From 2-02-FULL-66-14 sp964651335 (GTDB lineage: Bacteria > Pseudomonadota > Gammaproteobacteria > Burkholderiales > SG8-39), in the NCBI GenBank assembly GCA_964651335.1, contig CAZYVT010000005.1:1-64000 (forward strand): a stretch of 64,000 nt of DNA, given 5' to 3'. Below are positions 40,184 to 49,227 of this stretch, one piece after another. The translations under genes were made by a program, and so were the position numbers. Each line of letters begins with the position of its first letter. Position 1 is the stretch's first letter. Below the pieces are notes generated by a model that was given only the letters and a program-made list of their open reading frames with translations, made no database searches and had not been told where the DNA came from.

Positions 40184-41179
40184 ATGTTCGCCAAGCTGAT
40201 CGTCGCCGTCGTCCTCACGGCCATCACCGCCGCCATACCCGACACGCGAGGCTACGCTGTGTGGGTCTTCTTCATTGCGGTGGTGATCGCGTTCGTGATC
40301 GAGGGCGTGCGCATCGTGCCGCAGCAAAGCGCTTACGTGATCGAGCGGCTCGGGCGCTTCCACGCGATTCTCGAGCCGGGCCTCAACCTCATCATCCCGT
40401 TCCTCGACCGCCTCGCCTACATGCATTCGCTGAAGGAAGTGCCGCTCGATGTGCCGGAACAGGTGTGCATCACCAAGGACAACACGCAGCTCGCGGTGGA
40501 CGGCGTCCTTTATTACCAGGTGACCGATCCGCGACTCGCCTCCTACGGTTCGGCCAACTACATCGCCGCGATCACCCAGTTGGCGCAGACCACGCTGCGC
40601 AGCGTGATCGGCAAGATGGAGCTCGACAAGAGCTTCGAGTCGCGCGAGGACATCAACCGCCACATCGTCGCGGCACTGGACGAGGCGGGGCGCAACTGGG
40701 GCATCAAGGTGCTGCGCTACGAGATCAAGAGCATCACGCCGCCGGAATCGATCCTGCGCGCGATGCAGGCGCAGATCACCGCCGAACGCGAGAAGCGCGC
40801 GCTGATCGCCAAGTCCGAGGGCGAGCGGCAGCAGCAGATCAACATCGCCGACGGCAAGCGGCAGGCGGCGATCCTCGAGTCCGAGGGCGAGAAGCAGAGC
40901 GCGATCAACCGGGCGCAGGGCGAGGGCACGGCGATCCGCGTGATCGCAGAAGCGAACGCGGCGGCCGTGAGGGCGGTTGCGGAAGCGATCATCGACAAGG
41001 GCGGCATGGAGGCGGCGAACCTCAAGGTGGCGCAGCAATACGTCGAGGCGTTCGCGCACCTCGCCAAGACGTCGAACACGCTGATCGTGCCCGCGAATGC
41101 CGCGGACATTGCCTCATTCGTCACTACCGCGATGACCGTGCTCGACAAGACGAGGCAGGCCGGCGCGGCAAGGTCCTGA
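40184..41179 (+). CDS. SPFH-domain protein (stomatin/paraslipin type)
   Basis: A 331-residue protein with an N-terminal membrane segment (about residues 27-43) followed by an SPFH domain: VRIVPQQSAYVIERLGRFHAILEPGLNLIIPFLDR and LYYQVTDPRLASYGSANY. A long helical region with repeated Ala-Glu-Lys heptads (AEREKRALIAKSEGERQQQ) forms the coiled-coil. A perfect AAGGAGG ribosome site lies 6 bp before the ATG. Partner of the NfeD gene upstream; a membrane scaffold function is presumed. Confidence 0.93.
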   Translation: MFAKLIVAVVLTAITAAIPDTRGYAVWVFFIAVVIAFVIEGVRIVPQQSAYVIERLGRFHAILEPGLNLIIPFLDRLAYMHSLKEVPLDVPEQVCITKDNTQLAVDGVLYYQVTDPRLASYGSANYIAAITQLAQTTLRSVIGKMELDKSFESREDINRHIVAALDEAGRNWGIKVLRYEIKSITPPESILRAMQAQITAEREKRALIAKSEGERQQQINIADGKRQAAILESEGEKQSAINRAQGEGTAIRVIAEANAAAVRAVAEAIIDKGGMEAANLKVAQQYVEAFAHLAKTSNTLIVPANAADIASFVTTAMTVLDKTRQAGAARS

Positions 41180-41189
41180 GGAGACGCGC

Positions 41190-41579
41190 ATGGCCGTCGC
41201 CGGCATGAACCACTTCACGATCCTGACCGACGATCTGGAGAAGACGCTCGCCTTCTACGCCGAGCACCTCGGCCTGAGGCCCGGCCCGCGCCCGCCGTTC
41301 GCATTTCCCGGCGCCTGGCTCTACGGCGAAGGCGGCAGCGACGCGATCCTGCACATCATCGCCGGGCGTCCACGCGAGGAATTGCGCAAGGGCGTGATCG
41401 ACCACATGGCGTTTACCGGGAGCGATCTCGCGCGGTCCGTAGGCAAGCTTAAGGCGCGCGGTGTCGCCTATGACCTGCGGAAATTGCCGGCGTACGGCAC
41501 CTGGCAGCTTTTTTTCTTCGACCCGAACGGCGCCAAGGTCGAGATCGACTTCGACCCGGCGGAGACCGCGCCCGCTTAG
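41190..41579 (+). CDS. VOC-family (glyoxalase/dioxygenase fold) protein
   Basis: A 129-residue single-domain protein. Strand patterns NHFTILTDDLEKTLAFYAEHLGLRPG and IDHMAFTGSDLARSVGKLKARGV, with FFFDPNGAKVEIDF at the C-terminus, are typical of the vicinal-oxygen-chelate fold. Potential metal ligands are H8, H68 and the final Glu. The activity (glyoxalase, dioxygenase, resistance protein) cannot be told. The stop codon interlocks with that of the converging CMD-Rieske gene (4-bp overlap). Confidence 0.88.
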   Translation: MAVAGMNHFTILTDDLEKTLAFYAEHLGLRPGPRPPFAFPGAWLYGEGGSDAILHIIAGRPREELRKGVIDHMAFTGSDLARSVGKLKARGVAYDLRKLPAYGTWQLFFFDPNGAKVEIDFDPAETAPA

Positions 41580-42199
41580 AGCAGCGCCAGCAGCATCCCC
41601 TGTTCGATCTTCGAGGCGAGGCGGCGCAGCGGCCGGTCGCCCTTCGCGACGCACGCGCCGCTCCCCGCGTCAAACGTCCAGCCGTGCTTCGGGCAGACGA
41701 GCCCGCCCTCGGCGAGCGCCTCGAGCGGGATGTCCGTGCCCTGGTGCGGGCAGTGAACGTCGTAGATGCGGCATTCCTCGCCGGCCCGATAGACGAACAC
41801 ACCGCGTCCGGCGCATTCCAGCCGCTGCAGCTTCTCTTTCGCAATACTCGTGAGCGGCGCCAGCTCGCGCCATTGCAGCCCGGCCATGCGTTCGGGATCG
41901 AACTCGGGCAGCTTCATCGCCAGCAGCATGTCCACCGCCCAGACGATCTTCGCCAGCCCGAGCGCGGGAAACGCCATCAGCAACGCGTCGAGGATCTCCG
42001 GAGCGATGCACCCCACAGCCAAGGCTCGCTTCACGTATTGCTTGAGCCCGCGCTCGGTCTGGCCGTGCACCTTGGTGATCACCGAGATGAGGGCTTTCGT
42101 CTTCGGGTCGAGGTGCCTGCCCGTTTCCTTGAGGAAGGCGAAGTAGTGCCCCATCGCCTCCGGCCGCACCTTGACCAGATAGGAGAGGGCGTCGCTCAT
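41576..42199 (-). CDS. Carboxymuconolactone-decarboxylase-like / Rieske fusion protein
   Basis: A 207-residue two-domain protein. Residues about 15-95 are an AhpD/CMD-like helical domain (TKALISVITKVHGQTERGLKQYVKRALAVGCIAPEILDALLMAFPALG) in which the usual CxxC/His set is largely lost. Residues about 105-205 form a Rieske ferredoxin with CPH-x16-CPKH (CPHQGTD and CPKHGW). The Rieske part could pass electrons to an oxygenase. The fusion is uncommon; both segments share one continuous frame without a break. It follows the Bug gene by 7 bp on the same strand and probably shares its transcript. Confidence 0.82.
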   Translation of the reverse strand: MSDALSYLVKVRPEAMGHYFAFLKETGRHLDPKTKALISVITKVHGQTERGLKQYVKRALAVGCIAPEILDALLMAFPALGLAKIVWAVDMLLAMKLPEFDPERMAGLQWRELAPLTSIAKEKLQRLECAGRGVFVYRAGEECRIYDVHCPHQGTDIPLEALAEGGLVCPKHGWTFDAGSGACVAKGDRPLRRLASKIEQGMLLALL

Positions 42200-42206
42200 G
42201 ATTGGG

Positions 42207-43172
42207 TCAGTCGACGCGCGCGCCCGACTCGCGCACGACCTTGCCGAACTTCGGGATGTCGGTGCGAATGATCGCGGTGAGCTCCTCGGGTGTGATGCCG
42301 CCCGCTTCCAGCCCGAGATCCTGCAGCCGCTTCGCCACGTCGGGTGCCTTGAGCGCCCTGGCGGTCTCCAGGTAGAGCCGGTCGATGATCTGCTTCGGCA
42401 CTCCCGCAGGGGCGAACATCGCCTGCCAGGAGCTGATGTCGTAGCCCGCAAGGCCTGCCTCGGCCATCGTCGGTACCTCGGGGGCGAGGAATGAGCGCTT
42501 GCTCGATGTCACCGCAAGTGCCTTGAGCTTGCCCTGCTTCGCCGGCGGATACGCAGTGGTGAGATTCTCGAAGCTCATCGAGATCGTGCCCGAGAGCAGG
42601 TCCGGTATCATCGGTCCGCTGCCCTTGTACGGCACGTGCTGCATCTGGACGCCGGTCATCGCCTTAAACAATTCGCCCGACATGTGCTGCGACGTACCGT
42701 TTCCCGCCGAGCCGAAGGTGTGCTTGTCGGGATTGGCCTTGAGAAACGCAATCAGCTCCTGCACGTTGTTTGCCGGGATCCTCGGGTGCACGACCAGCAT
42801 GTTCGGCAGCGTCGCGAGCATGGTGATCGGCGAGAAGTCCTTGAGCGGATCGTAGGGCAGCTTCGAATAGAGCGAGATGTTGATCGCGTGCGAGCTGATC
42901 GTGCCGCCGCCGATGGTGTAGCCGTCGGGCGCGGCGCGCGCGAGTTCCGCAACGCCGATCGAGCCTGCCTGGCCAGGCTTGTTCTCGACCACCACCGGCT
43001 GGCCGAGCGCCTCGGAGAGCTTGGCGCCGATCAAGCGGCCGAGGATGTCGGTGGTGCCGCCGGGCGCGAACGGCACGATGTATTTGATCGGCTTGGTCGG
43101 CCAGGTCTGCGCCGAAGCGGCCGCGGCGACGGTGAGTAAAGCCGCGGCCGCACATCGGGTAAGCGTCATCAT
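42207..43172 (-). CDS. Bug/TctC-family periplasmic solute-binding protein
   Basis: A 321-residue protein with a signal peptide (about 1-22, AAAASAQ) then WPTKPIKYIVPFAPGGTTDILGRLIGAKLSE, the tripartite tricarboxylate receptor signature. Later parts (GSAGNGTSQHMSGELF, HVPYKGSGPMIPDLLSG) form the ligand cleft. Such proteins bind carboxylates; in Burkholderiales many lack nearby TctAB membrane partners, as here. GAGGAGAG precedes the ATG. It is upstream of the CMD-Rieske gene. Confidence 0.92.
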   Translation of the reverse strand: MMTLTRCAAAALLTVAAAASAQTWPTKPIKYIVPFAPGGTTDILGRLIGAKLSEALGQPVVVENKPGQAGSIGVAELARAAPDGYTIGGGTISSHAINISLYSKLPYDPLKDFSPITMLATLPNMLVVHPRIPANNVQELIAFLKANPDKHTFGSAGNGTSQHMSGELFKAMTGVQMQHVPYKGSGPMIPDLLSGTISMSFENLTTAYPPAKQGKLKALAVTSSKRSFLAPEVPTMAEAGLAGYDISSWQAMFAPAGVPKQIIDRLYLETARALKAPDVAKRLQDLGLEAGGITPEELTAIIRTDIPKFGKVVRESGARVD

Positions 43173-43199
43173 CGGAATCTCTCCTCCTCTGGAGCGGCG

Positions 43200-43457
43200 C
43201 TAGTGTAGCAGCCGCCTTGCGCATGGATCTGCGCGCGCGGCCCGCGGCGTAAACCAGATGAAATCGAAACTTGCGGCGGTCGCGGCGCCGTCGGCAATGT
43301 AATCGGACGGCGTGGTCTTTCCGGCTTCGACAAATGCGCCGGGGCGCACGTCCCATACGCGTCCCGCAAGCGAATGGTCCTGCAGCAGCAGGCCGTGCGA
43401 ACAGCCGGCGAGAAACACTCCGCACGCGAACGCAGCGAAGCCTCGCGCCGCACTCAC
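43200..43457 (-). CDS. Small putative lipoprotein (possibly truncated ChaN-like)
   Basis: An 85-residue frame starting at GTG 43457 begins VSAARGFAAFACGVFLAGCSHG, a plausible lipoprotein signal with lipobox LAGC. The next segment (HSLAGRVWDVRPGAFVE) resembles the N-terminus of ChaN/PhuW-type haem-binding lipoproteins, which are about 280 residues, but that homology stops after about 20 residues. It may be a decayed remnant. An ATG 32 codons upstream lacks a leader. Moderate to low confidence. Confidence 0.45.
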   Translation of the reverse strand: MSAARGFAAFACGVFLAGCSHGLLLQDHSLAGRVWDVRPGAFVEAGKTTPSDYIADGAATAASFDFIWFTPRAARADPCARRLLH

Positions 43458-43589
43458 ACGACACCGCACCCGGCGGCATGATCGTACTTCAGTCGGTACA
43501 ACACCGGGTCGAACGCGCTGTTCGAGCGGTTCGACCTGACGGAAGTAAGCCATTTCCCAACAGGTGAATCAGTGTTTTGCCCCGCCCAT

Positions 43590-43606
43590 ATCAGGGATTC
43601 CCCGAT
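43590..43606 (+). promoter_or_regulatory. Near-palindromic motif (ATCAGGG-ATT-CCCCGAT)
   Basis: A 17-bp motif with one mismatch in otherwise symmetric arms, lying 145 bp upstream of the exported-protein gene at 43751. The same core (TCAGGG-N3-CCCCGATGG) recurs at 54405 and 57694 ahead of genes of the signalling block. It may be a shared regulator site. The 43610-43750 segment downstream of it shows no other feature. Confidence 0.4.
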
Positions 43607-43750
43607 GGTTCCGAACCCTCCGCAGTCCCACCATCCGGACCGACACACGAGCCGCGGTCGCAGCCAGCGAGGTTTCGGCCGAGGCACAAGCGACCCGGTC
43701 GAGCGCCAAAACGCAATGGTCGTTCGAGTGACCGATCAGAAGGAGGCATC

Positions 43751-44290
43751 ATGGAAACATCGCTAAACGTCAAGAAACGGATTCTGTGGCTGGCGGCCCT
43801 TGCCTGCGCACTTCCGGCCGGCATCGCCGTCGCCGACGGAAGTACGCGCGCGCCGCTGCAAGTTTGGGCGATCGGGCTTCCCAACGGCTACGTCGTCATG
43901 GAACACCAGGCTCGCGTCCTCGAGGTCACCGCGGAGGATGTCGCCAAGGGAATGGTCGAAGTCCGCGGCGGCTCGCGTATTGCGATTACGACCGACTCGC
44001 CCGGTGGCTACACGGTGGATTTCCACGGTCGCAGCCCTTTGATCCAGACCGCCTGGATCGGAGGTATCGGGCACGCGGTCGAGATCGATTCCAGGGGCGG
44101 GACCGTGGTGGAAAGGGAGGTTGCGTCCGGCCGGCGCGTGGTCGCAATCGACTACCGGTTCGTGCTCTCCCCCGATGCGGTCGCCGGCCGCTACGCGTGG
44201 CCACTCGACATGGCGGTCCGCGCACCGATGCCTGCGGACTACGCTCGGCCGAACGGCGCGCACCGCCTTGCATCGTTCGGCGTCCGCTGA
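43751..44290 (+). CDS. Exported protein of unknown function
   Basis: A 179-residue protein with a signal peptide (KKRILWLAALACALPAGIAVA, about residues 8-28), followed by short strands such as LQVWAIGLPNGYVVMEHQARVLEV and SRIAITTDSPGGYTVDFHGR. These look beta-rich and pilin- or chaperone-like, but no family is recognised. AGGAGG lies 4 bp before the ATG. It precedes the large sensor kinase by about 400 bp and is the first gene after the TCAGGG motif, so it could be the target of, or input for, the signalling block. Confidence 0.65.
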   Translation: METSLNVKKRILWLAALACALPAGIAVADGSTRAPLQVWAIGLPNGYVVMEHQARVLEVTAEDVAKGMVEVRGGSRIAITTDSPGGYTVDFHGRSPLIQTAWIGGIGHAVEIDSRGGTVVEREVASGRRVVAIDYRFVLSPDAVAGRYAWPLDMAVRAPMPADYARPNGAHRLASFGVR

Positions 44291-44687
44291 ACCCCGATGA
44301 GAAATTCTTGAGCACCGGCGGCTGGAACCGGGGCAAACGGCGCGGTAGAGTTTCGGCGCACCAGGCGATAAGCCTGGTCAACTCGGAAACAGGCGCCGTG
44401 CCGGCGGGCACTCGAAACTTTGGGGCGGATATGGCGCGAACCCGCGCAGCCGGACCATGGGAACGGGGCCAAACCCTGTTCGCGCGCCGCCAGGACGAGA
44501 GCGAGCTTCGGGGGGACATCAGTTTGCGCCCGTTCGCGATTTCAGAGAGACTGCTTCTCATCCACAACGTGCGCGATGCAGGTTTGCGAGCGCGAGCGGA
44601 AGCCGGGTTGCGGGAAAATGTTGGTGCTCCTCGATCTCGTCTGTGGGTGTGCCTGAATAGCCCATACCGTGCTCGGGAGGTCGGCCT
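44291..44687. other. Intergenic region with a hairpin, before the sensor kinase
   Basis: About 400 bp without a convincing gene; one frame is open across it but resembles no protein I know. A perfect 7-bp stem (ACCAGGC at 44360-44366, GCCTGGT at 44372-44378) with a 5-nt loop could be a terminator or leader element but has no T-tract. The kinase's TTG start and its GGGAGG ribosome site end the region. Confidence 0.5.
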
Positions 44688-47600
44688 TTGAGCATCCGCG
44701 TCCGGCTTTTGCTTCTGATCCTGTTTGCGATGCTCGTCCCGGCGCTGGTGGGCGGGATGCAGTTTCTTGAACGTCGCGACTCCGAGATCGCCGCCGCGCG
44801 GCAAGACCTGGCCGCGGCGGCTCGACAGGTTGCGCAAGACCTCAAGGATACGGTCCGGGGCACGGCGCAGCTTCATTACGGATTGTCCCGGGCGCGGGAT
44901 CTCGATACGCAGGACCGGGCGGCCTGCTCCGCCTTCCTGGCCGATGTGCTGAAGGAGCATCCGCAGTACACCGGGATACTCACCATAAAGCCGAATGGCG
45001 AGCTGTTTTGCGATTCGCTGCGTACCGGCAGGACCTTGAACCTCACGGACCGCCGTTATTTCCAGCAGGCGCTCAACTCCAGGAACCCGCTCGCCGTCGA
45101 GCCGGCGTTCGGCCGCCTGACCGGGATCGCGGTCCTGCAGATCGCCTACGCCGCGCGGCGCGAAACGGGCGAGCCGAAGTTCGTGCTGCTCGCATCGCTG
45201 AACCTGGAAAAGACCATGCAGTCGCGTTCGCAGACGCTGCCAAGACAAAATGCGGTGATCGCGCTCGTGGACGGCAAGGGAACCGTCCTCACCTGGCACC
45301 CCGACGGAGAAAAACTGCGCGGCACGTCCATCGCCGATTCGCCGCTGTTTCGCTTTGCCCGGGACCCGCAGGGCGAGGAGGTGCGCGAGGATATCGAGTT
45401 CGGTGGAACATCCCGGATCTGGGCGGCGAGCGCATTGCCCGGGTTCCCCGAAGCGGGGCTGCACGTCCTGGTCGGGGTATCGAAGAACGATTTGCTCGCG
45501 GCCGCGAATCGAAACCTGAGTCAGGCACTGGCAACCCTGGTGGTTGTCTGGTTGCTGGTATTTGCCGGCGCGTGGATGCTGGTGGACCTGGGCGTGCGCC
45601 GCCAGGACGCGGCGCACCCGATGGCCGAGTCCAGCGGGGAACGCATTCGCAACCGCCAATTCGTGTGGCGACCGCTTGCCGTATTCCTGGTTTTTACAGT
45701 CCTGGTCGTGGGGGCGGGTTATGCGTTTTTCGAGCAGCTCACGCAATCGGCCAAGTCCGATGCCGCGAAAGAACTCGCCTCGATCGGCAAACTGAAGGCG
45801 GAGCAGATCCGCTACTACATCGAGAGATACGAAAAAAACGCCCGCTCGATCGCCCGTCTGCTGGGACAAGGCGCCCTGACAGACTGGCTGGGCCGCAGCA
45901 CGGCTGAAATGCCCGCGCCATGGCGGGAATCGCTGCGGGAAGTGATGCGAAACCGGGGCGACGACGCCTTGCTGATTCTCGACCCCGGCGCGAATATCCG
46001 CTTCGGCGTGGGGCAATACACCCGACTCACCGCCGAGGGCCGGCGGCTCGCGCTCAAGGCGGCGACCGAAACCATCCCCGTCACCTCGGACATCTATCCG
46101 GGCGATCCTTCGGCGCCCGATCAGGCCTTGCTGGACATCTTTCTCCCGATCATGAGCCCCGATCGCCCCGATGCGGCGGGCGTGCTCGTCCTGCGCAGCA
46201 ATCTGGCTTATCTGTATGGCCTCATTCAAACCTGGCCGGTGGAAAGCCGCAGCGCGGAGTCGGTCCTGGTGCGCAAGGCGGGCGACCACGCGCTGTTTCT
46301 CAATGAGCTCCGCTTTCGCAAGCAGACGGCGCTGCGCATGCGCGTGCCTTTGTCCGCCGGCAAGGATGTTCCGGCGTGGCCCGCCACCGTTGCCGCGCGC
46401 GGCGAAACCGGCGTCTGGGAGGCGCTTGATTATCGCAGCCATCTCATCCTTGCCTATTCGCTGCCAGTGCCGGACACCGGCTGGGGGATGGTGGTGAAGG
46501 TAGATCTGGACGAAGTGCTCGCGCCGGTGGAGAAGCTGAGAACCGCCACCATCGGTGTTACCGCCGCTTTCGTTTTTCTTGCGCTGCTGGCGTTGCTGGC
46601 GTGGCTGGGGGCGGTGCGCAGAAAAATGGACCGGGAACTGGCTGAGGGCCAGCGCATCCACGAACTCAATGAGCAGTTGGAACAGCGGGTTCTCGAGCGC
46701 ACGGCGGGATTGGAATCCGCCAACCGGGAGTTGAATCGCGAAATCATCGAGCGTGAGCAGGTGCAGGTGGCGTTACGCATGAGCGAGGAGCGGTCCCGGA
46801 CGATGGTCGAGAGCGTCAAGGACTACGCGATCATCATGCTGGACGCCGGCGGGTGCGTAGAGAGCTGGAACGCGGGTGCCGAACACATCAATGGCTACCG
46901 GGCCGAGGAAATCGTGGGGCAGCATTTTTCGCGCTTCTACCCCAAGGAGGACATCGATCGGGGCAAGCCCGAGCGGGAGCTGGAGACTGCCATCTCCGAA
47001 GGACGTTTCGAAGACGAGGGCTGGCGCGTCCGCAAGGACGGCTCTCGATTCATGGCCAACGTGGTGGTCACGGCGCTGCGCGACAAGGCCGGGCAAGCGC
47101 GCGGTTTTGCCAAAGTCACGCGTGACATCACCGAGCCCAAGCGTGCCGAGGAGGAGCTGCGCTTGGAGCGCGGCAAACTGGTGGCGGCGTTTGACAATAC
47201 GGAAATAGGTTTGGTGTTGTGCGATGGACAAGGCGGCGACATCTCCATGAATGCGGCCGCCCTCAAATTCCATGGTTTCACCTCCACGGAAGAGATGCAC
47301 CGGAGGGTTGAAGAATACGCGGATGAGTGGGAGCTGCGTTATCCCGACGGCCGGATCATGCCGTATGACGAGTGGCCGCTGCCGCGCGCCATGCGCGGCG
47401 ATCACGTGCGCGACTACGAAACCCATTTACGCAACCTCAAGACCGACTACGAATGGGTCTGCAGCTACACGAGCGCGCCCGTGCGGAACAGCGCTGGCGA
47501 AGTCATCCTCATCGTCATGACGCTGCTCGACATCACCGTTCGCCGCCGCGCGGAACAGCAGGTGCAGGAGCAACTCAGGCGGCTAGGCCAGTTGGTCGAA

Positions 47601-48701
47601 GCCGTGCCCGACGGCGTCGTCATCGCCGATCGCGACGGCCGCATCGTCAGGGTGAACCGGCAGACCGAAACCCTGTTCGGCTATGCGCGTGACGAGATTC
47701 TCGGCCAGCCGGTCGAAATGCTGATTCCGCAGCGGCTTGCCGGCGGCCATGGCGCAAATCTCCGCGGTTATTTCGCCGCCCCGCTCATTCGTCCGATGGG
47801 CAACGGGCGCGAGCTGCTGGGGCGGCGCAACGACGGCAGCGAATTCCCCGCCGACATCAGCCTCGCCCCCTTGGAGACGTTGGAGGGAATGCAGGCGATC
47901 GCCACGGTCCGGGATGCCACCGAGCGAAAGCGCGTGGAGGAGGAAATCCGCCGGCTCAATGCCGACCTGGAGCGGCGCGTCCAGGAGCGCACGCAGGCGT
48001 TGGAGGCGGCTAACACGGAACTGGCGTCCTTTTCCTACTCCGTCTCGCACGACCTGCGCTCGCCGCTGCGGCACATCGCCGGCTATGGGGAAATGCTGGC
48101 CAAGTCCGTCGCGGGGCAGCTCTCCGAGAAGGCGCAGCGCTATCTGAAAATCATCCTGGATACGAGCAGCGAGATGGGCCAGCTCATTGACGACCTGCTC
48201 GCCTTTTCCCGCATGGGTCAGGCGGAGATGCACGAAGCCGGTATTTCCCTGAACGACCTGGTGCAGGAAGTTCTCGGCAACCTGGAGATGGCCACGCGCG
48301 GGCGCGATATTGCGTGGACCATCGCACCGTTGCCTGGCGTGACCGGCGATGCCTCGATGCTCAGGCAGGTGTTCGTCAACCTGTTGGACAACGCGGTCAA
48401 ATACAGCCGCGGGCGCGAGCCGGCGAAAATCGAGGTCGGCTGCGCCGGGCAGGAGGAAGAACGCTTCATCCTGTACGTGCGCGACAATGGCGTCGGTTTC
48501 GACATGCAATATGCAGGCAAGCTCTTCGGCGTGTTCCAGCGGCTGCACCGCGCCGAGGAGTTCGAGGGCGCGGGCGTCGGCCTGGCCACCGTACGGCGTA
48601 TCATCACCCGCCACGGCGGTCGGGTCTGGGCCGAGGCTCGGCCTGGCTACGGCGCCACTTTTTATTTCACCCTGAAACCGGGGACGGCAAACTCGCCTTA
48701 G
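44688..48701 (+). CDS. Four-TM multi-PAS sensor histidine kinase
   Basis: A 1,337-residue kinase starting with TTG (GGGAGG 7 bp upstream). Membrane helices at about 5-25, 281-301, 328-350 and 618-641 enclose two periplasmic sensor regions, apparently CACHE-like (about 30-280 and 350-615). Three PAS domains follow at about 697-820, 830-960 and 968-1085. The HisKA domain has phospho-acceptor H1121 (SVSHDLRSPLRHIAGY, bacteriophytochrome type) and the ATPase has N-, G1- and G2-boxes (NLLDNAVKYS, DNGVGFD, GAGVGLA). The third PAS is nearly duplicated in the hybrid kinase at 49228. A response-regulator gene follows after 23 bp. Confidence 0.93.
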   Translation: MSIRVRLLLLILFAMLVPALVGGMQFLERRDSEIAAARQDLAAAARQVAQDLKDTVRGTAQLHYGLSRARDLDTQDRAACSAFLADVLKEHPQYTGILTIKPNGELFCDSLRTGRTLNLTDRRYFQQALNSRNPLAVEPAFGRLTGIAVLQIAYAARRETGEPKFVLLASLNLEKTMQSRSQTLPRQNAVIALVDGKGTVLTWHPDGEKLRGTSIADSPLFRFARDPQGEEVREDIEFGGTSRIWAASALPGFPEAGLHVLVGVSKNDLLAAANRNLSQALATLVVVWLLVFAGAWMLVDLGVRRQDAAHPMAESSGERIRNRQFVWRPLAVFLVFTVLVVGAGYAFFEQLTQSAKSDAAKELASIGKLKAEQIRYYIERYEKNARSIARLLGQGALTDWLGRSTAEMPAPWRESLREVMRNRGDDALLILDPGANIRFGVGQYTRLTAEGRRLALKAATETIPVTSDIYPGDPSAPDQALLDIFLPIMSPDRPDAAGVLVLRSNLAYLYGLIQTWPVESRSAESVLVRKAGDHALFLNELRFRKQTALRMRVPLSAGKDVPAWPATVAARGETGVWEALDYRSHLILAYSLPVPDTGWGMVVKVDLDEVLAPVEKLRTATIGVTAAFVFLALLALLAWLGAVRRKMDRELAEGQRIHELNEQLEQRVLERTAGLESANRELNREIIEREQVQVALRMSEERSRTMVESVKDYAIIMLDAGGCVESWNAGAEHINGYRAEEIVGQHFSRFYPKEDIDRGKPERELETAISEGRFEDEGWRVRKDGSRFMANVVVTALRDKAGQARGFAKVTRDITEPKRAEEELRLERGKLVAAFDNTEIGLVLCDGQGGDISMNAAALKFHGFTSTEEMHRRVEEYADEWELRYPDGRIMPYDEWPLPRAMRGDHVRDYETHLRNLKTDYEWVCSYTSAPVRNSAGEVILIVMTLLDITVRRRAEQQVQEQLRRLGQLVEAVPDGVVIADRDGRIVRVNRQTETLFGYARDEILGQPVEMLIPQRLAGGHGANLRGYFAAPLIRPMGNGRELLGRRNDGSEFPADISLAPLETLEGMQAIATVRDATERKRVEEEIRRLNADLERRVQERTQALEAANTELASFSYSVSHDLRSPLRHIAGYGEMLAKSVAGQLSEKAQRYLKIILDTSSEMGQLIDDLLAFSRMGQAEMHEAGISLNDLVQEVLGNLEMATRGRDIAWTIAPLPGVTGDASMLRQVFVNLLDNAVKYSRGREPAKIEVGCAGQEEERFILYVRDNGVGFDMQYAGKLFGVFQRLHRAEEFEGAGVGLATVRRIITRHGGRVWAEARPGYGATFYFTLKPGTANSP

Positions 48702-48724
48702 CCGGGAGAGGACGGTACAAGTTC

Positions 48725-49186
48725 ATGGACCCGCTGCCACGAATCCTGTTGGTCGAAGACAGTCCCCGGGATGCAGAACTGGTGCTCGAGGCGCTGGCTG
48801 ACTTCCACGTGGCCAACGAGGTCCTCCATGTGCGCGACGGCGTGGAGGCGCTGGATTACCTGTATCGGCGCGGCGAGTTCGCCGGCCGGGGCAACGGCCA
48901 GCCCGCCCTGGTGCTGCTCGACCTGAAGATGCCGAGGGTGGACGGGATGGAAGTGCTGCGCCAGATGAAGGGCGATGCGAATCTCACCCGGGTCCCGGTG
49001 GTCGTCATGACCTCGTCGCGCGAGGAGCAGGATCTGGCGGAATGCTACGCGCTGGGCGTCAACGCCTACGTGGTCAAGCCCGTGAAGTTCCCTGATTTCA
49101 TCGAAGCGGTGAAGCAGTTGGGGGCGTTCTGGGCGGTGCTCAACGAGCCGCCGCCGGGCAGCGTTCGGCGGGACGACCGGCGCTGA
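48725..49186 (+). CDS. CheY-like response regulator (Rcp1 type)
   Basis: A 153-residue receiver-only protein. E11/D12 form the acidic pair, D66 in LVLLDLKMPRVDG is the phospho-acceptor, and T/S in VMTSSREEQD and K in YVVKPVKF complete the set. The type (LVEDSPRDAELVLEAL) is that linked to bacteriophytochrome-like kinases, which matches the HisKA type of the preceding gene. No output domain, so it signals by protein contact. The 23-bp spacing suggests an operon. Confidence 0.92.
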   Translation: MDPLPRILLVEDSPRDAELVLEALADFHVANEVLHVRDGVEALDYLYRRGEFAGRGNGQPALVLLDLKMPRVDGMEVLRQMKGDANLTRVPVVVMTSSREEQDLAECYALGVNAYVVKPVKFPDFIEAVKQLGAFWAVLNEPPPGSVRRDDRR

Positions 49187-49227
49187 GCCCGGGCATCCAG
49201 GAAAGCCGTTCAACGCCAATACCCGGA

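Noticed and set aside
44291..44687. Cyclic-di-GMP riboswitch ahead of the sensor kinase
   Set aside because: Despite the c-di-GMP genes nearby, the conserved GEMM core and tetraloop-receptor pattern were not found; only a simple 7-bp hairpin is present.
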